A stretch of 64,000 bases of DNA, from contig NZ_AKJS01000017.1 of NCBI RefSeq assembly GCF_000282215.1, forward strand, positions 1-64,000. The letters are read 5' to 3'. The notes under the pieces were generated by a model. The model was not told the origin of the DNA and searched no databases. It saw only the letters and a program-made list of their open reading frames with translations. A program made the position numbers and the translations under genes. This DNA is from Pseudomonas sp. GM21. GTDB taxonomy: Bacteria; Pseudomonadota; Gammaproteobacteria; Pseudomonadales; Pseudomonadaceae. Shown piece by piece: positions 40,020 through 51,287 of this stretch (positions are counted from its first letter, which is position 1; every line of letters starts with the position of its first letter).

Positions 40020-40059
40020 GGGACGGGCTCACGATAATCGTCGACAGTTCAACAAAGTG

Positions 40060-40083
40060 ACGTGAGCCGGGGCAGGAAATTTA
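40060..40083 (-). promoter_or_regulatory. PvdS-dependent IS box for pvdY
   Basis: An exact TAAAT-N16-CGT on the minus strand, 41 bases before the start of the acetyltransferase gene. Confidence 0.88.
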
Positions 40084-40113
40084 GAGCAAGTGCGCAAATA
40101 CCGTGGCGCGATA

Positions 40114-40908
40114 TCAGTCTCGCGGCACCGGCACCACGGCAATTTTGTACGGATCGAAAATCTTCAGCAGCTGCCCGTTCTCCCGCAAGTCTTGCAGCAA
40201 CTTGCCGAACGCCTCACCACTGATGGGCGCGGCGGGACGCAGGATGGCGTAGTGGTGATAGACCTGATCGATACGCTGGGACACCAGCAGCTGATCGCCG
40301 ATATTCTCGTTGCGCAGCAGGTAATCGCTCAGGTACGAGCGCGTTACCAGGGCAATGTCGGACCGACCGCGCAGCACCATCAGCAGGTTACTGTCGTGGG
40401 AATAGGTCAGCGTAGCGTTGTAGTTTTGCGCGAGGAATTTCGAGTCGGCATTGAAGTGGGCGAACTCGTAGTGATAGCCGCTGAACAACGCCAGCCGTTT
40501 GCCGTCCAGGTCGGCAAAGTAGTTTTGCTGGCGGTCCGGCAGGCGCTGCGCGACAAAGATCTCGGCGTCTTCCAGGCCCATGTCGACAGTGGTATGCGGG
40601 ATGTCGTGCCAGCCCCAGTTCGGGTTCTCGAAAATCGCCATGTCGATCCGGCCCTGCTTCAAATCACCGAAGCGCCGGGGGATGGAGGTGGGCATCAGGA
40701 CAAACCGGTAGTCGCTTTGCAGGCGATTCAACGCCTCGACCAATTGAGGCAGCAGGCCGGTGTCGACCCCGGATTCGGGGCGGATGGTATAGGGAGGGAA
40801 ATGGGCGGCACCCACCCGTACCGTCTGCGCAGCGTGGGATGGCGATACCCATAGCGCCGTAAGCGATGCCAGCAATAGCGCCGTAGCCGTTCTGATTGGC
40901 GAAGACAT
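40114..40908 (-). CDS. Periplasmic solute-binding protein, family 3-like
   Basis: A 264-residue secreted protein with a signal peptide ending in SPSHA and a SBP_bac_3-type fold: VGAAHFPPYTIRPESG for lobe 1 and ALVTRSYLSDYLL in lobe 2. Relatives bind amino acids or act as orphan sensors. No permease or ATPase lies nearby, so it is an orphan here. AAGGAG lies upstream; ATG 40908 or the preceding TTG at 40911 could be the start. Its role is unknown. Confidence 0.7.
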   Translation of the reverse strand: MSSPIRTATALLLASLTALWVSPSHAAQTVRVGAAHFPPYTIRPESGVDTGLLPQLVEALNRLQSDYRFVLMPTSIPRRFGDLKQGRIDMAIFENPNWGWHDIPHTTVDMGLEDAEIFVAQRLPDRQQNYFADLDGKRLALFSGYHYEFAHFNADSKFLAQNYNATLTYSHDSNLLMVLRGRSDIALVTRSYLSDYLLRNENIGDQLLVSQRIDQVYHHYAILRPAAPISGEAFGKLLQDLRENGQLLKIFDPYKIAVVPVPRD

Positions 40909-40987
40909 CAAAACAACCCACTCCTTGAAAAATACGCATCAATGCATTCAAGCCAGGTGGTTTCGACCACTTAGCCAATTCCCTTTG

Positions 40988-41614
40988 TTAGTGCTTTTCT
41001 TCCAGTACGAGAATCAAAGCTTCGTCGGCCAATTGATCGAGGCTCATGCTGCCGCCTGCGCGAAACCAGGTGGTGGTCCAGGACAACGCGCCCGTCAGGA
41101 AGCGGCGCGTGATGAATACATCACCGCGAATAAAACCTGCCTCTTTGGCTTCGCCCAACACCTGCAGCCAGATGTCTTCATATATATCGCGCAGTGCCAG
41201 CACCTGCGCCTGCCCGTCCTCAGACAACGAGCGCCATTCATAGACCAGCACTGCCATGGCTTCGCCGCGCCCCCCCATGATCGACTGCAACTCACAGCGA
41301 ATCAGCGCCAGCACGCGTTCGCGCACGTTGCTGGCCTCGTCGAGGGCTGCACGCATCAAAGCCATGTTGTAGCGGATGGTCTCTTCCATCACGGCGCGCA
41401 GGATTTCGTCCTTGCTCTTGAAGTGATGAAAAATACTGCCTGACTGAATGCCCACGGCGCCCGCCAGATCGCGCACGGTGGTGCGTTCATAACCTTTGTT
41501 GCGGAACAGGTGAGCCGCCACTTGCAGCAGTTTTCCGCGGGCGCTGTCCGGGTCGGTCAATTGGCCGCTGTCGACCAATTCGCGCATGACCCTCAGGGCT
41601 TTTTGCTCGTCCAC
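40988..41614 (-). CDS. atuR: AtuR: TetR-type repressor of terpene utilisation
   Basis: A 208-residue TetR regulator with the helix-turn-helix [29 protein letters not shown] choose the GTG start at 41614 ([10 protein letters not shown]) because TAGGAGA lies six bases upstream; a longer frame begins at 41638. It is divergent from atuA, as in P. aeruginosa, where AtuR represses the atu operon until terpene-derived acyl-CoA appears. Two matching operators lie in the gap. Confidence 0.88.
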   Translation of the reverse strand: MDEQKALRVMRELVDSGQLTDPDSARGKLLQVAAHLFRNKGYERTTVRDLAGAVGIQSGSIFHHFKSKDEILRAVMEETIRYNMALMRAALDEASNVRERVLALIRCELQSIMGGRGEAMAVLVYEWRSLSEDGQAQVLALRDIYEDIWLQVLGEAKEAGFIRGDVFITRRFLTGALSWTTTWFRAGGSMSLDQLADEALILVLEEKH

Positions 41615-41702
41615 CCGTTCTCTCCTACAGTCGATCAATCAAATACGCCGTTCGCCGCTAAAACAGCGAGGGTGCGCGGGCAATTTAAGCTGGCGACGAC
41701 CA

Positions 41703-41718
41703 CCAAGCAAGCGCTCGG
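41703..41718. promoter_or_regulatory. AtuR operator 1
   Basis: CCAAGC-AAGC-GCTCGG, a dyad with one mismatch. Its 14-base core at 41702-41715 is the exact reverse complement of 41749-41762 in the second site. Confidence 0.7.
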
Positions 41719-41745
41719 GAAGAAGATATTTCAGGCATTTACAAA

Positions 41746-41761
41746 CCAAGCGCTTGCTTGG
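41746..41761. promoter_or_regulatory. AtuR operator 2
   Basis: CCAAGC-GCTT-GCTTGG, a perfect 6+6 dyad. The two sites face each other across about 30 bases between atuR and atuA. AtuR of P. aeruginosa is known to bind two inverted repeats in this gap. Confidence 0.75.
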
Positions 41762-41792
41762 TAGTCTCGATTCACTTCAGTGGGAGGTGGCT

Positions 41793-43595
41793 ATGGAGTT
41801 GACTGTGCCTAAAACGATTCGCATCGGCTGCGCCAGCGCCTTCTGGGGCGACACCTCGACCGCCGCTGCGCAATTGGTGGAAGGTGGTCGTCTGGATTAT
41901 CTGGTCTTCGACTATCTGGCCGAGATCACCCTGTCGATCATGGCCGGTGCGCGGATGAAAGACCCACAGGCCGGCTATGCGGGCGACTTCATCGAAGTCC
42001 TCAGCCCGTTGTTGGGCCAACTCGCCGAACAGAATATCCGCGTTATCAGCAACGCCGGAGGCATCAACCCGCTGGCCTGCGCCGCCGCCCTGCAATCGGC
42101 CTGCGACAAGGCCGGGGTGGCGCTGAAAATCGCGGTGTTGCTCGGCGATGACCTGCAACCGCAGTTCAAACAGCTGAGCGGCCTTGGCCTTCATGAAATG
42201 TTCAGCGGCGCGCCGTTACCGCCCCTGTGCGTGTCGACCAACGCCTACCTCGGCGCGCCGGGCATCGTCGAAGCGCTACGGCTGGGCGCGGACATCGTCA
42301 TCACCGGGCGCGTGGTCGACAGCGCCGTGGTCAGCGCTGCGCTGGTGCATGAATTCGATTGGTCCTGGCACGACTACGACAAACTGGCACAGGCCGCGTT
42401 GGCTGGCCACATCATCGAATGCGGCGCCCAATGCACCGGCGGTAATTTCACCGACTGGCGAGACGTGCCCGACTACGAACACATCGGTTTCCCCATCGTC
42501 GAAGTCAGCGCCGACAGCCAGTTCATCGTCAGCAAACCTGAAGGCTCCGGCGGCCTGGTCACGCCACTGACCGTCGGCGAGCAGATGTTGTATGAAATCG
42601 GTGATCCGCGTGCGTACTTGCTGCCCGATGTGGTCTGCGATTTCACCCAGGTCAAACTGCAGCAGCAAGGCAAAAACGCGGTTCAGGTGCACGGCGCCAA
42701 AGGCCTGCCGCCGACCGGTCAGTACAAAGTCAGCGCGACGTACCCGGACGGTTTTCGCTGCACCGCCAGTTGCCTGATCGCGGGCATCGATGCCGTCGAC
42801 AAGGCGCGGCGGGTCAGCGAAGCGATCATCAACAAGACCTCGGACATTTTCAGCCAGCGCGGCTGGGCGCCCTACAGCGAAGTGAACATTGAGCTGCTCG
42901 GCAGCGAAGCCACGTATGGCCCCCACGGCCAGCGCCAGGACAGCCGCGAAGTGGTGATCAAACTCGCCGTGCGTCACCCGAGCAAACAGGCCTTGATCGT
43001 GTTCTCCCGGGAAATCGCCCAGGCCGCAACGGGCATGGCGCCGGGGCTGACCGGCATTGTCGGTGGGCGGCCAACGGTGTATCCGCTGATCCGCCTGTTC
43101 TCCTTCCTTATCGACAAAACCGCCTGCACGCTGGACATTGATTTCAACGGCCAGCGCCACGCCTGCGCCCTGCCCGCCGTCGATGTGCTCGACCCGGATG
43201 ACTTGCCTGTCCCGTTCGACCCACCGCAGCCCAAAGAGCGCGCCGACGCCAGCGTGGCCCTGATCCAGCTCGCGGTCGCCCGCTCTGGCGACAAGGGCAA
43301 TCACAGCAACATCGGGGTCGTGGCTCGCGAGCCCGAGTACTTGCCGTGGATCGCCGAAGCGCTGACGCCGGAGGTCATGGTCGACTGGATGAGCCACGTC
43401 CTCGATCCCGTTCACGGGCGTGTCGGACGCTGGTATCTGCCCGGCACCCACAGCCTTAATTTTCTCCTGGAAAACGCCCTCGGCGGTGGTGGCGTGGCCA
43501 GCCTGCGGATCGACCCGCAAGGCAAAGCCTTCGCCCAGCAGCTGTTGGAGATCCAGATTCCGGTGCCTTCGCGCATCGCCGACCAAGTCAACTAG
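41793..43595 (+). CDS. atuA: AtuA: DUF1446 protein of acyclic terpene utilisation
   Basis: A 600-residue cytosolic protein with an N-terminal DUF1446 domain ([42 protein letters not shown]) and a C-terminal AtuA-like domain ([15 protein letters not shown]). It is needed for growth on citronellol in P. aeruginosa but its reaction is not settled. GGAGG five bases before ATG 41793 sets the start. First gene of atuABCDEF, divergent from atuR. Confidence 0.9.
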   Translation: MELTVPKTIRIGCASAFWGDTSTAAAQLVEGGRLDYLVFDYLAEITLSIMAGARMKDPQAGYAGDFIEVLSPLLGQLAEQNIRVISNAGGINPLACAAALQSACDKAGVALKIAVLLGDDLQPQFKQLSGLGLHEMFSGAPLPPLCVSTNAYLGAPGIVEALRLGADIVITGRVVDSAVVSAALVHEFDWSWHDYDKLAQAALAGHIIECGAQCTGGNFTDWRDVPDYEHIGFPIVEVSADSQFIVSKPEGSGGLVTPLTVGEQMLYEIGDPRAYLLPDVVCDFTQVKLQQQGKNAVQVHGAKGLPPTGQYKVSATYPDGFRCTASCLIAGIDAVDKARRVSEAIINKTSDIFSQRGWAPYSEVNIELLGSEATYGPHGQRQDSREVVIKLAVRHPSKQALIVFSREIAQAATGMAPGLTGIVGGRPTVYPLIRLFSFLIDKTACTLDIDFNGQRHACALPAVDVLDPDDLPVPFDPPQPKERADASVALIQLAVARSGDKGNHSNIGVVAREPEYLPWIAEALTPEVMVDWMSHVLDPVHGRVGRWYLPGTHSLNFLLENALGGGGVASLRIDPQGKAFAQQLLEIQIPVPSRIADQVN

Positions 43596-43607
43596 AGGAC
43601 TGTCGCC

Positions 43608-44477
43608 ATGGCTTACGATTCGATTTTCAAAACCGATTTGTTTGCGGGCCAAACCATCATTGTCACCGGTGGCGGCAGCGGCATCGGCCGATGCACCGCA
43701 CATGAACTGGCGGCACTCGGCGCGCAGGTGCTGTTGATCGGGCGCAATGCCGACAAGTTGAAAAACGTCGCGGTCGAGATTGCCGAAGACGGTGGCAAAG
43801 CCGATTGGGCCGTCTGCGATATTCGCGAGGAAGAAGCGGTCAAGCACCTGATCAGCGAGCTGATCCGCAAACACGGACCGATACATGGCCTGGTCAACAA
43901 CGCCGGCGGGCAATTTCCTGCGCCGCTGGCCTCTATCAATCAGAAAGGTTTCGAAACCGTGGTGCGCACCAATCTGGTGGGCGGTTTCCTGATGGCCCGG
44001 GAAGTGTTCAATCAGTCCATGAGCAAGCATGGCGGCGCCATCGTCAACATGCTCGCCGACATGTGGGGCGGCATGCCCGGCATGGGGCATTCGGGCGCGG
44101 CGCGTTCGGGCATGGATAACCTGACCAAGACCGCCGCCTTCGAATGGGGTTACGCCGGGGTGCGGGTCAACGCGGTGGCGCCGGGGTGGGTCGCGTCCAG
44201 CGGCATGGACACTTACGAAGGCGCCTTCAAAGCGGTGATTCCAACCTTGCGCGAACACGTGCCGCTCAAACGCATCGGCACCGAATCGGAAGTCAGCGCG
44301 GCGATTGTGTTCCTGCTCAGCCCGGCAGCGGCGTTTGTCAGCGGCAGCACTTTGCGCATCGACGGCGCCGCCAGCCTTGGCGGACGCGCCTGGCCGATTC
44401 ACAAGGCTACGAACAGCGAATCCTATAACGGTTTTCACCGAGCCTATTTACCAGACGTGCTCCAGGACAAGGAATAA
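43608..44477 (+). CDS. atuB: AtuB: SDR-family dehydrogenase/reductase
   Basis: A 289-residue SDR resembling peroxisomal 2-enoyl-CoA reductases and dienoyl-CoA reductases. The cofactor motif is VTGGGSGIGR and NNAGG follows. The active-site helix reads HSGAARSGMDNLTK in place of YxxxK, as in the PECR subfamily, so this is a family trait and not decay. It probably acts on citronellyl- or geranyl-type intermediates. It lies 12 bases after atuA and 3 bases before atuC. Confidence 0.85.
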   Translation: MAYDSIFKTDLFAGQTIIVTGGGSGIGRCTAHELAALGAQVLLIGRNADKLKNVAVEIAEDGGKADWAVCDIREEEAVKHLISELIRKHGPIHGLVNNAGGQFPAPLASINQKGFETVVRTNLVGGFLMAREVFNQSMSKHGGAIVNMLADMWGGMPGMGHSGAARSGMDNLTKTAAFEWGYAGVRVNAVAPGWVASSGMDTYEGAFKAVIPTLREHVPLKRIGTESEVSAAIVFLLSPAAAFVSGSTLRIDGAASLGGRAWPIHKATNSESYNGFHRAYLPDVLQDKE

Positions 44478-44480
44478 GCC

Positions 44481-46097
44481 ATGCCGGTGATTCAGTCGCT
44501 AGTGGACCCGTTCAGCGCACAGTTCGCCCAGAACCGCGCAGCGATGCTGGCCGTGATCGAACACGTGCGACAGCTCGAACAAAACTTGTTGAACAAGGCG
44601 GCCGAAGCCAAGCCAAAATTCGACAAGCGCGGGCAACTGCTGACGCGCGAGCGCCTCAACCTGCTGCTCGACCCCGGCGCGCCGTTCCTCGAACTGGCGA
44701 GCCTGGCCGGCTACAAGCTGCACGACGATAAAGACGGCAGCGCGGCCGGTGGTGGTTTGATTGCCGGGATCGGTTACGTGTCCGGCGTACGGGTACTGGT
44801 GGTGGCGAACAACAGCGCGATCAAAGGTGGCACCATTTCCCCCAGCGGATTGAAAAAGTCCCTGCGCCTGCAACAGATCGCCATGGAGAACAAACTGCCG
44901 GTGATCACCCTCGCCGAAAGCGGCGGCGCCAACCTGAATTACGCAGCCGACATTTTCGTCGAAGGCGCACGCAGCTTTGCCAATCAGGCGCGGATGTCAG
45001 CCATGGGTCTGCCGCAGATTACCGTGGTGCATGGCTCGGCCACCGCCGGTGGCGCTTATCAGCCGGGATTGTCGGATTACGTGGTGGTCGTGCGCGGCAA
45101 GGCCAAGCTGTTTCTCGCCGGCCCGCCACTGCTCAAGGCGGCGACCGGTGAAGTGGCCACCGACGAAGAACTGGGCGGCGCAGAGATGCATGCGCAAATC
45201 GCCGGCACCGCCGAGTACCTGGCCGAGAACGATGCCGACGGCGTGCGCCAGGTGCGCGAGATCGTCGGCATGCTGCCGTGGAATGATCAGTTGCCCTCGC
45301 GCCCCGAGCGTCGCTGGGAAGAACCGCTCTACCCCATCGACGAGCTGCTGGGCCTGATCCCGGATGACCCGAAAAAACCCTATGACGTACGCGACATCAT
45401 CGCCCGGATCGCCGACGGTTCGAACTTCCTCGAATTCAAGGGAGAGTTCGATCAGCAGACTGTCTGTGGCCAACTGAAAATCCAGGGGCGTGCCTGCGGC
45501 TTCATCGGCAATAACGGCCCGATCACGCCCAAGGGCGCGAGCAAGGCCGCGCAATTCATCCAGCTGTGCGATCAGAGTCAGACGCCACTGCTGTTTTTCC
45601 ACAACACCACCGGGTTCATGGTCGGCACCGAATCGGAACAGCAAGGCGTGATCAAGCACGGCGCGAAGATGATTCAGGCGGTGGCAAACGCTCGGGTGCC
45701 GAAACTGACGATTGTCGTCGGCGGCTCTTATGGTGCCGGCAACTACGCGATGTGCGGGCGTGGCCTCGACCCGCGCTTCATCTTCGCCTGGCCCAACAGT
45801 CGCACCGCCGTGATGGGCGGCGCCCAGGCCGGCAAGGTGCTGCGCATCGTCACCGAGGCCAAACAGCTCAAGGACGGTCTGGTGCCGGACCCGAAAATGC
45901 TCGACATGCTGGAGCAGGTCACCGCGCAGAAACTCGACAGCCAGTCCACCGCCCTCTACGGCAGTGCCAATCTATGGGACGACGGGTTGATCGATCCACG
46001 GGACACCCGGACATTGCTCGGTTACTTGCTGGATATCTGCCAAGAGGCCGAGGTGCGGCCGCTGCAAACCAACAGTTTCGGCATCGCCAGGTTCTGA
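44481..46097 (+). CDS. atuC: AtuC: geranyl-CoA carboxylase carboxyltransferase (beta) subunit
   Basis: A 538-residue acyl-CoA carboxyltransferase with two crotonase-like lobes: LAESGGANLNYAADIF and AGGAYQPGLSDYVVVV in the first, and FLEFKGEFDQQTVCGQLK and VGGSYGAGNYAMCGRGL in the second. With the biotinylated AtuF it carboxylates cis-geranyl-CoA to isohexenyl-glutaconyl-CoA. The close paralogue LiuB (methylcrotonyl-CoA) is the main alternative, but the atu gene order favours AtuC. Confidence 0.9.
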   Translation: MPVIQSLVDPFSAQFAQNRAAMLAVIEHVRQLEQNLLNKAAEAKPKFDKRGQLLTRERLNLLLDPGAPFLELASLAGYKLHDDKDGSAAGGGLIAGIGYVSGVRVLVVANNSAIKGGTISPSGLKKSLRLQQIAMENKLPVITLAESGGANLNYAADIFVEGARSFANQARMSAMGLPQITVVHGSATAGGAYQPGLSDYVVVVRGKAKLFLAGPPLLKAATGEVATDEELGGAEMHAQIAGTAEYLAENDADGVRQVREIVGMLPWNDQLPSRPERRWEEPLYPIDELLGLIPDDPKKPYDVRDIIARIADGSNFLEFKGEFDQQTVCGQLKIQGRACGFIGNNGPITPKGASKAAQFIQLCDQSQTPLLFFHNTTGFMVGTESEQQGVIKHGAKMIQAVANARVPKLTIVVGGSYGAGNYAMCGRGLDPRFIFAWPNSRTAVMGGAQAGKVLRIVTEAKQLKDGLVPDPKMLDMLEQVTAQKLDSQSTALYGSANLWDDGLIDPRDTRTLLGYLLDICQEAEVRPLQTNSFGIARF

Positions 46098-46100
46098 TTT

Positions 46101-46206
46101 GATCGTCCCCACGCTCTGCGTGGGAACGCAGCCCGGGACGCTCCGCGTCCCAAAGCGGACGCAGAGCGTCCATAGAGGCGTTCCCACGCAGAGCGTGGGA
46201 ACGATC
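46101..46206. repeat. 106-bp palindromic element, copy 2, inside the atu operon
   Basis: The reverse complement matches the element at 16411-16516 with few differences; both are exactly 106 bp with ends GATCGT...ACGATC. It fills most of the 134-base gap between atuC and atuD. Confidence 0.8.
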
Positions 46207-46231
46207 ATGGATCACAGGAGAACAATAAAAA

Positions 46232-47389
46232 ATGATCTTCACCCAGGAACACGAAGCACTGCGTCGCACCGTCCGCCAGTTCGTCGATAACGAGATCAAC
46301 CCGCACGTCGAAGAATGGGAAAAGGCCGGCCGTTTTCCGATCCATGAGATCTTCCGCAAGGCCGGTGATCTCGGTTTATTGGGGATTTCCAAACCGGAAA
46401 AATTCGGCGGCATGGGGCTCGACTACAGCTACTCCATTGTCGCGGCCGAAGAGTTCGGCACCATCCATTGCGGCGGCATTCCGATGTCCATTGGCGTGCA
46501 GACCGACATGTGCACCCCGGCGTTGGCGCGGTTCGGCTCCGATGAGTTGCGCGAAGAGTTTCTGCGACCGGCCATTACCGGCGAACAGGTCGGTTGCATC
46601 GGCGTTTCCGAAGTCGGTGCCGGTTCCGACGTCGCCGGGCTGAAAACCACGGCCCGCAAGGACGGCGACGACTACGTGATCAACGGCAGCAAGATGTGGA
46701 TCACCAACTCGCCCTGCGCCGATTTCATTTGCCTGCTGGCCAACACCTCGGACGACAAACCGCACATCAACAAATCGCTGATCATGGTGCCTATGAACAC
46801 CAAAGGCATCAGCCTCAGTTCGCACCTGGACAAGCTCGGCATGCGCAGCTCGGAAACCGCCCAGGTGTTTTTCGACAACGTGCGTGTACCGCAGCGCAAC
46901 CGCATCGGCCATGAAGGCGCCGGGTTCATGATGCAAATGCTGCAATTCCAGGAGGAACGCCTGTTCGGCGCGGCGAACATGATCAAGGGCCTGGAATATT
47001 GCATTGACAGCACCATCGAGTACTGCAAGGAACGTAAAACCTTCGGCAATGCGCTGATCGACAACCAGGTGATCCATTTCCGTCTGGCGGAGCTGCAAAC
47101 CGAAATCGAATGCCTGCGGGCGCTGGTCTATCAGGCCACCGAGCAATACATCAAAGGCCAGGACGTCACCCGCCTGGCCTCCATGGCCAAACTCAAGGCC
47201 GGGCGCCTGGGCCGTGAAGTCAGCGACAGCTGCCTGCAATATTGGGGCGGCATGGGGTTCATGTGGGACAACCCGGTCGCACGCGCTTACCGCGACGTGC
47301 GGCTGGTGTCGATTGGCGGTGGCGCCGATGAAATCATGCTGGGGATCATCTGCAAACTCATGGGCATCCTGCCGGGGAAAAAGAAATGA
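46232..47389 (+). CDS. atuD: AtuD: citronellyl-CoA dehydrogenase
   Basis: A 385-residue flavin acyl-CoA dehydrogenase: GCIGVSEVGAGSDVAGLKTTA and MWITNSPCADF in the FAD-binding middle, ERKTFGNALIDNQVIHF in the C-terminal helices, and SIGGGADEIML at the end. It should oxidise citronellyl-CoA to cis-geranyl-CoA. AGGAG before ATG 46232. It overlaps atuE by 4 bases. Confidence 0.88.
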   Translation: MIFTQEHEALRRTVRQFVDNEINPHVEEWEKAGRFPIHEIFRKAGDLGLLGISKPEKFGGMGLDYSYSIVAAEEFGTIHCGGIPMSIGVQTDMCTPALARFGSDELREEFLRPAITGEQVGCIGVSEVGAGSDVAGLKTTARKDGDDYVINGSKMWITNSPCADFICLLANTSDDKPHINKSLIMVPMNTKGISLSSHLDKLGMRSSETAQVFFDNVRVPQRNRIGHEGAGFMMQMLQFQEERLFGAANMIKGLEYCIDSTIEYCKERKTFGNALIDNQVIHFRLAELQTEIECLRALVYQATEQYIKGQDVTRLASMAKLKAGRLGREVSDSCLQYWGGMGFMWDNPVARAYRDVRLVSIGGGADEIMLGIICKLMGILPGKKK

Positions 47390-48183
47390 GCACTCTGCCC
47401 GATTGCCAGACGTTGCTGTTGGAGGCGCATAACGGCGTGCTGCATATCACGCTCAATCGCCCGGAAAGCCGCAATGCCATGAGCCTGCAAATGGTCGCCG
47501 AACTGCGCGCGGTATTCGCGGCGGTACGCGATGACCGGGCGGTTCGAGCCTTGGTGATCGGCGGAGCCGGCGGGCACTTCTGTGCCGGGGGCGACATCAA
47601 GGACATGGCCAATGCACGCGCCCAAGGCCCGGACGCCTATCGCGAGTTGAACCGGGCATTCGGCGCGCTGCTGCAGGAGGTGCAACACGCGCCACAAGTG
47701 GTGATCACGGTGCTGCAAGGCGCGGTGTTGGGCGGCGGCCTGGGGCTGGCCTGCGTCAGCGACATCGCCTTGGCCGATCACTTGGCGCAGTTCGGTTTGC
47801 CGGAAACCAGCCTAGGATTGCTGCCTGCGCAAATAGCGCCCTTTGTGGTCCAGCGCATCGGCCTGACCCAGGCCCGGCGACTGGCGCTGACCGCCGCGCG
47901 TTTTGACGGTACCCAGGCGCGGCGGATGGGCCTGGTGCATTTTGTCGAGCACGACGCGCAAGCACTGGCCGAACGCCTCGATGAAATCCTCGCCCATGTA
48001 CTGTGCTGCGCGCCGGGGGCCAATGCGACGACCAAAAAACTGTTGCTGGCGAGTGCCGGGCAACCGACGGATGCGTTGCTGGATGACGCGGCGCAGTGGT
48101 TTAGCGAAGCGGTGACCGGGGCGGAAGGTGTCGAAGGGACCATGGCCTTTGTACAAAAGCGTAAACCGGGGTGGGCCACTTAG
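47386..48183 (+). CDS. atuE: AtuE: isohexenyl-glutaconyl-CoA hydratase
   Basis: A 265-residue crotonase-fold hydratase: ITLNRPESRNAMS, the oxyanion-hole motif GGHFCAGGDIKDMA, and VLGGGLGLACVSD. It should hydrate isohexenyl-glutaconyl-CoA, the step after AtuC/F. The ATG overlaps the atuD stop, so translation is coupled. Confidence 0.87.
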   Translation: MSTLPDCQTLLLEAHNGVLHITLNRPESRNAMSLQMVAELRAVFAAVRDDRAVRALVIGGAGGHFCAGGDIKDMANARAQGPDAYRELNRAFGALLQEVQHAPQVVITVLQGAVLGGGLGLACVSDIALADHLAQFGLPETSLGLLPAQIAPFVVQRIGLTQARRLALTAARFDGTQARRMGLVHFVEHDAQALAERLDEILAHVLCCAPGANATTKKLLLASAGQPTDALLDDAAQWFSEAVTGAEGVEGTMAFVQKRKPGWAT

Positions 48184-48187
48184 AAGC

Positions 48188-48252
48188 ATCGCGAGCAGGC
48201 TCGCTCCCACAGGGGAATGCATTCCATATGTGGGAGCGAGCCTGCTCGCGAT
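48188..48252. repeat. Inverted pair of REP units between atuE and atuF
   Basis: Perfect 24-base inverted arms, 48188-48211 and 48229-48252, with a 17-base loop, almost the same sequence as the pair after pvdS. In the atu mRNA it would form a very stable hairpin just 40 bases before atuF. Confidence 0.85.
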
Positions 48253-48292
48253 GAGGCCCTGACACTCACAGCAAAATTCAAGGGAAGAACCC

Positions 48293-50254
<1,962 letters not shown>

Positions 50255-50325
50255 GCCGCTAGGCGGATCCGTCGGGTTTGGCTACGCTCATGCCCTATCA
50301 CGACGCGGATACCAGGAACCCTGCA

Positions 50326-50868
50326 ATGCCTCACTGGCTGGTGATAGATCTGGAAGCCACCACCGATGAGGGTGGCTGGCCGGTAACGGAAATGGAAATC
50401 ATCGAAATCGGTGCCACCCTGGTGGACCGCAAAGGTCGCGAACTGGACCACTTCCAGCGTTTCGTGCGGCCGTTGCGTCGGCCCTTGCTGACACTGTTTT
50501 GCCGGGAGCTGACTCGCATCACCCAAGGCAATATCGATGCCGCGCAACCGTTGACCGAGGTTTGGCCGGCATTCGAGCGCTGGCTGGGCCAGCATCATTC
50601 ACGACTGGAAGGTTGGGCGAGCTGGGGTGACTACGACCGCAAACAGTTGGTTCAGGAATGGGAGCGCCTGCAACTCGACAGCGCCCTGAGCCGGGTGCCG
50701 CACATGAACCTCAAGCAGCGCTTTGCCAAGGCACGGCGGCTGGAACGTCCGCTGGGGCTCAATGGCGCCTTGCAACTGGCGGGCATGCAGTTCACCGGGC
50801 AACAACACCGGGCGCTGGAGGATGCGCGCAATACCGCACGCTTGTTGCCACTGATTCTCCCCGTCTAG
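50326..50868 (+). CDS. DEDDh 3'-5' exonuclease
   Basis: A 180-residue ERI1/KapD-type exonuclease with catalytic acidic residues in VIDLEATTDEG and SWGDYDRKQL and the final HRALEDARNTARL (His and Asp). It likely trims RNA or DNA 3' ends. Start ATG 50326 is chosen for the CCAGGAA upstream and for the usual short N-terminus. It lies 71 bases after atuF but is unrelated in function. Confidence 0.85.
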   Translation: MPHWLVIDLEATTDEGGWPVTEMEIIEIGATLVDRKGRELDHFQRFVRPLRRPLLTLFCRELTRITQGNIDAAQPLTEVWPAFERWLGQHHSRLEGWASWGDYDRKQLVQEWERLQLDSALSRVPHMNLKQRFAKARRLERPLGLNGALQLAGMQFTGQQHRALEDARNTARLLPLILPV

Positions 50869-50936
50869 AAAGGTGACGGCGCACAAGGCCTTGTGCATAC
50901 TGGCCGGCCTTTTTAGCCCTTTTCGAGGAATCGCCC

Positions 50937-51221
50937 ATGTTTAAAGTCAACGAGTACTTCGACGGCACCGTCAAGTCGATCGCCTTTGGCACCGCTGAAG
51001 GTCCTGCGACCATCGGCGTCATGGCACCGGGCGAATACGAATTCGGCACCAGTCAGCGTGAAATCATGCATGTGGTCAGCGGCGCTCTGACCGTGAAGCT
51101 GCCAGACAGCAACGGCTGGGAAACCTTCGCTGCCGGCAGCCAGTTCAACGTACCTGCCAACAGCAAGTTCCAGCTGAAAGTGGCCGTCGACACCGCTTAC
51201 CTGTGTGAATACCGCGGCTAA
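50937..51221 (+). CDS. ppnP: PpnP: pyrimidine/purine nucleoside phosphorylase
   Basis: A 94-residue single-domain cupin (former DUF1255, YaiE), full length for the family, with [23 protein letters not shown] and [11 protein letters not shown]. The family splits nucleosides with phosphate to base and ribose-1-phosphate. GAGGAATCGCCC precedes the ATG. A strong terminator follows. Confidence 0.9.
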   Translation: MFKVNEYFDGTVKSIAFGTAEGPATIGVMAPGEYEFGTSQREIMHVVSGALTVKLPDSNGWETFAAGSQFNVPANSKFQLKVAVDTAYLCEYRG

Positions 51222-51238
51222 CCCGAGGGTTCACAGCT

Positions 51239-51275
51239 AAAAAAATGCCCGTGTCGCAAGACACGGGCATTTTTC
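51239..51275. terminator. Rho-independent terminator
   Basis: An 11-bp perfect stem ATGCCCGTGTC / GACACGGGCAT with a GCAA tetraloop, A-run before and TTTT after. It serves ppnP and probably the convergent MOSC gene. Confidence 0.9.
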
Positions 51276-51287
51276 ATTCAGGGGCTT

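Noticed and set aside
42276..44438. A 720-codon open frame antisense to atuA/atuB
   Set aside because: It crosses two well-supported genes and reads as low-complexity His/Asp/Arg-rich sequence, typical of a shadow frame.
43608..44477. AtuB as a catalytically dead SDR because YxxxK is missing
   Set aside because: The HSGAAR sequence is shared with PECR/dienoyl-CoA reductase-type SDRs, so it is a subfamily feature.
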